From NCBI RefSeq assembly GCF_009763245.1, contig NZ_WKJZ01000001.1, positions 1,752,472-1,816,471 on the forward strand: a stretch of DNA of 64,000 nucleotides. The letters run 5' to 3'. Of the stretch, positions 59,069 through 64,000 are shown one piece after another (the first letter of the stretch is position 1; each line of letters opens with the position of its first letter). A program made the translations under genes and the position numbers. The notes beneath the pieces were generated by a model, which had not been told where the DNA came from, did no database searches, and saw nothing but the letters and a program-made list of their open reading frames with translations. This DNA is from Pseudomonas xionganensis (GTDB taxonomy: Bacteria; Pseudomonadota; Gammaproteobacteria; Pseudomonadales; Pseudomonadaceae).

Positions 59069-59860
59069 ATGCGTACGTGCCGTCGCGCTTTAACCGTTCT
59101 GGTGCTCAGCCTGCCGCTTGCGGCCTGGGCTGAGATTCCCGTGGTGGATAACACAGCCGGCTACCCGCCGGCCGGTTATGGCGCGTCTGGTGCCTATGCG
59201 GGGGGAGGGGCTTCGGCCCCTGTCTCTGCGCAGGGCATGTTGTTCAACCAGTTGCAGCAGATGCAGCAGGAAATTGCCCAGCTGCGCGGCATGCTGGAAG
59301 AACAGCAGAATGAAATTCAGCGCCTGAAGCAAGAGAGCCTGGAGCGTTATCAGAGCCTCGATCAGCGCTTGAGTGGTGCAGCGCCAGCTGCGACCCCAGA
59401 GAATACCGTGGCCGGCGGGGCAATCAATGCCAGCGCCGCGCCAACCCCGCCGAGCGAGCAGAGTGCTGCCGCGCCGGCTGATCCGGAGAAGGAAAAGCTG
59501 TTCTATGACGCTGCCTTCGACCTGATCAAAGCCAAGGACTTCACCCGGGCCGCCCAGGCTTTCAACGGGTTTCTCAACAAGTACCCAAACAGCCAGTATG
59601 CCGGCAATGCCCAGTACTGGCTGGGTGAGGTGACCCTGGCCAATGGTGATGTGCAGGGCGCGGGTCAGGCCTTCGCCAAGGTCGCCCAGCAGTATCCGAG
59701 TCATGCCAAGGTGCCGGATGCCCTGTTCAAGCTGGCCGATGTGGAGCAGCGCCTGGGCAATACCGATAAGGCGAAAGGAATCCTGCGTCAGGTCATCGCC
59801 CAGTATCCGGGTAGTTCTGCCGCCCAGCTGGCGCAGCGTGACCTGCAGCGTCTTCCCTGA
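59069..59860 (+). CDS. cpoB: Tol-Pal associated periplasmic protein CpoB (YbgF)
   Basis: The 263-residue protein has a signal peptide (1-21, ending AWA), a Gly/Ala linker, a short trimeric coiled coil (LFNQLQQMQQEIAQLRGMLEEQ), a Pro/Ala linker and TPR repeats (about 140-260; YDAAFDLIKAKDFTRAAQAF). It coordinates peptidoglycan synthesis with Tol-driven constriction. It is the last gene of the tol cluster, with a terminator after. Confidence 0.93.
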   Translation: MRTCRRALTVLVLSLPLAAWAEIPVVDNTAGYPPAGYGASGAYAGGGASAPVSAQGMLFNQLQQMQQEIAQLRGMLEEQQNEIQRLKQESLERYQSLDQRLSGAAPAATPENTVAGGAINASAAPTPPSEQSAAAPADPEKEKLFYDAAFDLIKAKDFTRAAQAFNGFLNKYPNSQYAGNAQYWLGEVTLANGDVQGAGQAFAKVAQQYPSHAKVPDALFKLADVEQRLGNTDKAKGILRQVIAQYPGSSAAQLAQRDLQRLP

Positions 59861-59880
59861 TTCGCCAGCCTTGATTCGAT

Positions 59881-59906
59881 AAACCCGCGCCTGGCGCGGG
59901 TTTTTT
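59881..59906 (+). terminator. terminator of the tol-pal cluster
   Basis: The AACCCGCGCC / GGCGCGGGTT stem has a 2-nt loop and is followed by TTTTTT, 21 bp after the cpoB stop. Confidence 0.9.
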
Positions 59907-59956
59907 GTGTCTGCCTTGTCGTGGTGCTCCTGCAGCGTTAGAAACGGTTCGCGGCG

Positions 59957-60185
59957 TTTTTGATGGCCTGCCATCCCTGGCGGCCACCCTGCGGGTTGTC
60001 GCTGCGCGACGTTAAAACTGCTCCTAGCGTTTTTGATGGCCTGCCATCCTTGGCGGCCACCCTGCGGGTTGTCGCTGCGCGACGTTAGAAATTTCTCCCG
60101 GAAATTTTTTATGGCCTGCCATCCCTGGCAGCCACCCTTCGGGCCGTTGCTGCGCAACGTTAAAAACTGCTCCCGGCAGTTTTTT
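59957..60185. repeat. degenerate 73-76 bp tandem repeat with hairpin ends
   Basis: Three copies start at about 59957, 60030 and 60106, each with TTTTT(G)ATGGCCTGCCATCC, a conserved middle (CACCC..CGGG..GTYGCTGCGCRACGTTA) and a variable hairpin tail ending in a T run. The tails differ in sequence but keep pairing (e.g. AAATTTC-TCCCG-GAAATTT and AAAACTGC-TCCCG-GCAGTTTT). A partial fourth tail precedes copy 1. The last tail resembles a terminator 70 bp before queE. Confidence 0.75.
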
Positions 60186-60257
60186 CGTATACAATTCGCG
60201 GCCCTTTTCCCGCAACGGAGGCGGACAGCCTGTTTAGCTGTCACGCCCGTGGCTGAT

Positions 60258-60905
60258 ATGCAAGAAACCCTGCGAATTACCGAGATTTTCTACTCGCTGC
60301 AGGGCGAGACGCGCACCGCCGGCTTGCCGACTGTGTTCGTTCGCCTGACCGGCTGTCCCCTGCGCTGCCAGTATTGTGATACCGCCTATGCTTTCAGTGG
60401 TGGCGAGATCATGAGCCTGGACGCCATCCTCGATCAGGTGGCGAGCTACAAACCGCGCTATATCTGCGTCACCGGTGGTGAGCCGCTGGCCCAGCCCAAC
60501 TGCATACCGCTGCTTAAGCGTCTGTGTGACGCCGGCTATGAAGTGTCCCTGGAAACCAGTGGCGCCCTTGATGTGGCCGCCGTTGATCCACGGGTGAGCA
60601 AGGTGCTCGACCTGAAGACGCCAGGCTCGGCCGAAGTGGCGCGCAATCGCTATGAAAATATCGAGCTGCTGACGCCCAATGATCAGGTCAAGTTCGTCAT
60701 CTGCTCCCGCGAAGACTACGACTGGGCGGTGACCAAGCTGATCCAGTATCAGCTGGACCAGCGTGCCGGCGAGGTGCTTATGTCGCCCAGCCATCACGAA
60801 CTGGATGCCCGTTCGCTGGCCGACTGGATAGTGGCGGACAACCTGCCGGTGCGTCTGCAGATGCAGTTGCACAAGATTCTCTGGAATGACGAGCCGGGGC
60901 ACTGA
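60258..60905 (+). CDS. queE: 7-carboxy-7-deazaguanine synthase
   Basis: This 215-residue radical SAM enzyme of queuosine/7-deazaguanine synthesis binds the [4Fe-4S] cluster with GCPLRCQYC (CX3CX2C) and has the substrate region [27 protein letters not shown] 60258 gives the family N-terminus. The open frame further upstream runs through the tandem repeats and is not coding. It is followed after 1 bp by queC. Confidence 0.93.
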   Translation: MQETLRITEIFYSLQGETRTAGLPTVFVRLTGCPLRCQYCDTAYAFSGGEIMSLDAILDQVASYKPRYICVTGGEPLAQPNCIPLLKRLCDAGYEVSLETSGALDVAAVDPRVSKVLDLKTPGSAEVARNRYENIELLTPNDQVKFVICSREDYDWAVTKLIQYQLDQRAGEVLMSPSHHELDARSLADWIVADNLPVRLQMQLHKILWNDEPGH

Positions 60906-60906
60906 G

Positions 60907-61581
60907 ATGAGTGACAAGAAAGCGGTGATTCTTCTTTCCGGTGGGCTGGATTCGGCCACCGTGGTGGCCATGGCCAAGGCCGAGGGCTACAGCTGTTACA
61001 GCATGAGTTTCGACTACGGCCAGCGTCATCGCGTCGAGTTGCAGGCCGCCGAGCGGGTGGCGCAGCAGCTGGGCGTGGTCGAGCACAAGGTGATCGGTCT
61101 CAATCTCAACGGCATCGGCGGCTCGGCCCTGACCGATACTGGTATCGATGTGCCGGAAAGCCCCACCGAGGGCATTCCTGTGACCTATGTGCCGGCGCGC
61201 AATACGGTGTTCTTGTCCCTGGCATTGGGCTGGGCCGAGGTGCTGGGGGCGCAGGACATCTTTATCGGGGTCAATGCCGTGGACTACTCCGGCTACCCGG
61301 ATTGCCGGCCGGAATTTATCCAGGCCTTCGAGCGCCTGGCCAATCTGGCGACTCGCGAAGGCGTGGAGGGGCAGGGCTTTCGTATCCAGGCGCCGCTGCA
61401 GAATATGAGCAAGGCCGAGATCGTTCAGGTCGGCATGGGGCATGGTGTGGACTATGCATTGACGGTGTCTTGCTACCAGGCCGATGAAGATGGCCGTGCC
61501 TGTGGCAAATGCGACAGCTGCCGCCTGCGAGCAGCCGGCTTTGCCACTGCCGGGGTCGCCGACCCGACTCGCTATTTTTGA
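60907..61581 (+). CDS. queC: 7-cyano-7-deazaguanine synthase
   Basis: This 224-residue ATP-dependent enzyme converts CDG to preQ0. The N-terminal PP-loop [11 protein letters not shown] and the C-terminal zinc site [14 protein letters not shown] are present. ATG 60907 is immediately after the queE stop. Confidence 0.94.
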   Translation: MSDKKAVILLSGGLDSATVVAMAKAEGYSCYSMSFDYGQRHRVELQAAERVAQQLGVVEHKVIGLNLNGIGGSALTDTGIDVPESPTEGIPVTYVPARNTVFLSLALGWAEVLGAQDIFIGVNAVDYSGYPDCRPEFIQAFERLANLATREGVEGQGFRIQAPLQNMSKAEIVQVGMGHGVDYALTVSCYQADEDGRACGKCDSCRLRAAGFATAGVADPTRYF

Positions 61582-61599
61582 TATTTTTCTCGAGGAGTG

Positions 61600-61627
61600 T
61601 TGATTTCCTGAATTAAATCAGTATCAT
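61600..61627 (+). promoter_or_regulatory. promoter of tRNA-Lys
   Basis: -35 TTGATT (61600-61605), a 16-bp spacer and -10 TATCAT (61622-61627) are followed by the GC-rich GCGCCTCGCG discriminator, 12 bp before the tRNA. Confidence 0.7.
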
Positions 61628-61639
61628 GCGCCTCGCGTT

Positions 61640-61715
61640 GGGTCGTTAGCTCAGTTGGTAGAGCAGTTGGCTTTTAACCAATTGGTCGTAGGTTCGAATC
61701 CTACACGACCCACCA
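61640..61715 (+). tRNA. tRNA-Lys(UUU)
   Basis: This 76-nt cloverleaf has acceptor GGGTCGT / ACGACCC, D-loop AGCTCAGTTGGTAGAGC, anticodon loop CTTTTAA and T-arm GTAGG-TTCGAAT-CCTAC, with an encoded CCA. It lies between queC and nadA, the equivalent of a tRNA-Lys in P. aeruginosa that serves as an integration site for pKLC102/PAPI-type elements. Confidence 0.96.
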
Positions 61716-61721
61716 AATCGC

Positions 61722-61750
61722 AAAGCCAGTCACTAGACTGGCTTTTTTTT
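61722..61750 (+). terminator. terminator after tRNA-Lys
   Basis: The AAGCCAGT / ACTGGCTT stem-loop is followed by T8, 6 bp past the CCA end. Confidence 0.88.
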
Positions 61751-61858
61751 GCTCTCGAAAAAGCCCCTTGGCCGATGTCGCGCCCCTCCGTGGCGGTGAG
61801 TGCGAAGAGCCGAGTGGTATACTCGCAGCTCGCGCACGAGCGCCACAGGTTTGATGAC

Positions 61859-62917
61859 ATGACGCAGATTTCCGAACGCCTTCTGGTACAAGCCCATCTC
61901 GATGCCAAGCAGCCCAAGCCGCTGACGCCCGCCGAGGAAGCCTTCTATCGCGCCGAGATCGCCGCCGAGCTGAAGAAGCAGAACGCCGTGCTGGTGGCTC
62001 ACTACTACTGTGATCCGGTGCTCCAGGCCCTGGCCGAGGAGACTGGCGGTTGCGTCTCCGATTCCCTGGAAATGGCCCGCTTCGGAAACCAGCACCCGGC
62101 GCAGACCGTGCTGGTGGCGGGGGTCAAATTCATGGGGGAGACGGCGAAGATCCTCAATCCGGAAAAGCGCGTGCTGATGCCGACGCTGGAGGCGACCTGC
62201 TCGCTGGATCTGGGCTGCCCGGTTGAGGAGTTCGCCACCTTCTGTGATCAGCACCCGCAGCGCACCGTGGTGGTGTATGCCAATACCTCGGCGGCGGTTA
62301 AGGCGCGCGCCGACTGGGTGGTGACCTCCAGCTGCGCGGTGGAAATTGTCGAGCACCTGATGGACAACGGCGAAAGCATCATCTGGGCGCCGGATCAGCA
62401 CCTGGGGCGTTATATCCAGAACAAGACCGGTGCCGACATGTTGCTGTGGGATGGCGCCTGTATCGTTCACGAGGAGTTCAAGGCCAAGCAGCTGGCCGAT
62501 ATGAAGGCCCTGTATCCGGATGCGGCGGTGCTGGTGCACCCCGAATCGCCGACGGCGGTGATCGAGCTGGCCGATGCTGTGGGTTCCACCAGCCAGCTGA
62601 TTGCAGCGGCCCAGCGCCTGCCGAACAAGACCTTTATCGTCGCCACCGACGCCGGCATCTTCTACAAGATGCAGCAGCTGTGCCCGGACAAGGAATTTGT
62701 CGCCGCGCCGACCGCCGGTAATGGTGCGGCCTGTCGCAGTTGTGCCCATTGCCCCTGGATGGCGATGAACACCTTGCAGCGCACCCTGGCGTGTCTGCGT
62801 GAGGGCAGCAACGAGATCTTCGTTGATCCGGCGCTGATTCCCAAGGCCATCAAGCCGCTCAAGCGCATGCTCGACTTTACCCAGGCGGCGCGCCTGAAAC
62901 TCAGCGGCAACGCCTGA
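61859..62917 (+). CDS. nadA: quinolinate synthase
   Basis: This 352-residue [4Fe-4S] enzyme condenses iminoaspartate and dihydroxyacetone phosphate in NAD synthesis. Motifs are [12 protein letters not shown], the first cluster Cys in [11 protein letters not shown], and the C-terminal [15 protein letters not shown] with further cluster cysteines. ATG 61859 begins the family homology, and an open frame upstream reads through tRNA-Lys and is spurious. Confidence 0.95.
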   Translation: MTQISERLLVQAHLDAKQPKPLTPAEEAFYRAEIAAELKKQNAVLVAHYYCDPVLQALAEETGGCVSDSLEMARFGNQHPAQTVLVAGVKFMGETAKILNPEKRVLMPTLEATCSLDLGCPVEEFATFCDQHPQRTVVVYANTSAAVKARADWVVTSSCAVEIVEHLMDNGESIIWAPDQHLGRYIQNKTGADMLLWDGACIVHEEFKAKQLADMKALYPDAAVLVHPESPTAVIELADAVGSTSQLIAAAQRLPNKTFIVATDAGIFYKMQQLCPDKEFVAAPTAGNGAACRSCAHCPWMAMNTLQRTLACLREGSNEIFVDPALIPKAIKPLKRMLDFTQAARLKLSGNA

Positions 62918-62930
62918 GGCCTTGGTACAG

Positions 62931-62966
62931 ACAGCAAAAAGCCCGGTGATCCGGGCTTTTTGCTGT
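62931..62966. terminator. bidirectional terminator between nadA and the M48 protease gene
   Basis: The palindrome has the stem AAAGCCCGG / CCGGGCTTT flanked by ACAGCAA and TTGCTGT. It serves both convergent genes. Confidence 0.9.
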
Positions 62967-64000
62967 CTAGCGCAGTATCTGTTCGATAATGCGTTTGTCG
63001 TCCATCAGTTCGCGTTGACGCGCGTCGATGCGTGAAGCCAGCTGGAAGTTGTTGCTGGCCCGGCGCTTGGCGAAGTCCAGCTGCTCAATGGCTTGCTGGT
63101 AGTCACCAACCAGGGCGAAGAATTCGGCACGAGCCTGATGCAGGCCGATGGTATTGCCGGTCAGCCCGCGCACTTCGGCTACCAGGTACCAGATGTCGGG
63201 GTCTTTGCTGCGGCGTTTGGCCAGCTCGTCCAGGGCGCGCTCTGCTTCTGCCAGGCGCCGCTGCTTGATCAATACCTCGACCCGTGCCTGCTGCACCGGA
63301 TAATTGCCCGGATACAGCTCAAGCAGGCGCTGGATCCGGCTCTGGGCAGCGTCCAGCTGGTTGGCCTGCATATCCAGTTCAACCTGGGCCAGGTTGTAGA
63401 TGATGTCACCAGGATTTGCCTGGAGCAGGGCCTGCAGAATTTCCCGAGCCTCCTTGTGCTGGCCTCCCTTGATCAACGCCATGGCCAGGCCGTAGCGGGC
63501 TGCCTCCAGCTTGGGGTTGTCGTCGAGCATGGTGCGAAAGCGCTTGGCTGCCAGCCCGGGCGTATCTTCATAGTTCAGCTGGACCCGGGCGCGCATCAGC
63601 TGGTAGCGCAGGCTGTCGGTGATGCCCGCGTCCTGGTATTGCTCGGCACGGTTGCGTGTGTCGGCAATCCGCGATTCCGACACCGGGTGAGTGAGCAGAA
63701 ACTCGGGCGGTTTGCGGTCGTAGCGATACTGGCGCATCAGGCGCTCGAACATGCTCGGCATGGCGCGCGGGTTGTAGCCGGCCTTTTCCAGATTGACCAG
63801 GCCGATGCGGTCGGCCTCCTGCTCGTTCTGCCGGGAGAAGCGCCGTTGTTCCTGGATGGCGGCAGCCTGGGTCGAGGCGATGGCGGCGATGCCAACGTCG
63901 CTGGCTCCGGCTGCGGCGGCAACGATGCCGGCGAGCAGGCCGGCCATCACCGGTATCTGCATGCGCTGCTGAGCTTCCAGGCCGCGGGCAAAATGACGCT
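62967..64000 (-). CDS. M48-family metalloprotease with TPR repeats (BepA-like), partial
   Basis: The C-terminal 344 residues are visible, and the frame continues past the right edge. The part seen has the post-catalytic M48 region QRHFARGLEAQQR, the third zinc ligand region RQNEQEADRIGLVNLEKAGYNP and LTHPVSESRI, then TPR repeats (about half of the visible part). The HExxH motif must lie just beyond the edge. The family clears misassembled outer-membrane proteins in the periplasm. Confidence 0.88.
   Translation of the reverse strand, partial: RHFARGLEAQQRMQIPVMAGLLAGIVAAAAGASDVGIAAIASTQAAAIQEQRRFSRQNEQEADRIGLVNLEKAGYNPRAMPSMFERLMRQYRYDRKPPEFLLTHPVSESRIADTRNRAEQYQDAGITDSLRYQLMRARVQLNYEDTPGLAAKRFRTMLDDNPKLEAARYGLAMALIKGGQHKEAREILQALLQANPGDIIYNLAQVELDMQANQLDAAQSRIQRLLELYPGNYPVQQARVEVLIKQRRLAEAERALDELAKRRSKDPDIWYLVAEVRGLTGNTIGLHQARAEFFALVGDYQQAIEQLDFAKRRASNNFQLASRIDARQRELMDDKRIIEQILR

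Noticed and set aside
59957..60185. CRISPR array
   Set aside because: Units are 73-76 bp with conserved bodies and no unique 30-35 bp spacers, and no cas gene is present.
60033..60257. N-terminal extension of QueE through the tandem repeats
   Set aside because: The extension encodes repeated peptide-like segments from the repeat units and has no match to the QueE family, whose homology starts at ATG 60258.
61655..61858. Open frame joining tRNA-Lys to nadA
   Set aside because: It reads through the tRNA and its terminator, and NadA homology starts at ATG 61859.

Overview
The window is a GC-rich chromosomal segment from a Pseudomonas-type gammaproteobacterium. From about 14.1 kb to the right end, gene content and order match the P. 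aeruginosa PAO1 stretch that I recall as PA0923 to PA1005: dinB, ldhA, gacS, cysM, rlmD, relA, mazG, purN-purM, hda, wrbA, proS, an OprD porin, dps, aspS, yebC, ruvCAB, tolQRAB-pal-cpoB, queE-queC, tRNA-Lys, nadA and an M48 protease. The PAO1 genes between tRNA-Lys and nadA, which include the pqs locus and an integrated element, are absent here.

Layout. (1) 1-290: two tandem initiator tRNA genes on the minus strand, the left one cut by the window edge, each with its own promoter. (2) 800-13,200: a sulfide/persulfide detoxification and sulfide-resistant respiration island. It holds a CsoR/CstR-family repressor, a periplasmic rhodanese, cytochrome bd oxidase cydAB with its assembly exporter cydDC, a DsrE-like periplasmic protein, and the operon persulfide dioxygenase / phosphatase-like-SQR fusion / SulP transporter / rhodanese. 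Three near-identical 16-bp palindromes (pattern ATACCY-N4-GGGTAW) lie at its promoters. (3) 13.3-26.3 kb: LysE exporter, dinB, ldhA, gacS, cysM, rlmD, relA, mazG and small conserved genes. (4) 26.4-49.3 kb: purine genes, hda, membrane proteins, redox proteins, proS, OprD, HIT/slyX, signalling proteins (PilZ-like, GGDEF, Hpt-HD-GYP), dps and an SDR. (5) 49.5-62.9 kb: the plus-strand block aspS, yebC, ruvCAB, tol-pal, queEC, tRNA-Lys, nadA. (6) The right edge cuts an M48 protease with TPR repeats.

How the island could work (inference). The repressor would sense persulfide. SQR oxidises sulfide to persulfide, the rhodaneses and the DsrE protein carry sulfane sulfur, the dioxygenase oxidises glutathione persulfide to sulfite, and SulP may export a sulfur oxyanion. 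Cytochrome bd keeps respiration going when sulfide blocks haem-copper oxidases, and it reoxidises the quinol made by SQR. The rest of the window is mostly housekeeping, with several families of intergenic palindromic repeats, a degenerate 73-76 bp tandem repeat upstream of queE, and a tRNA-Leu 3' remnant after aspS.
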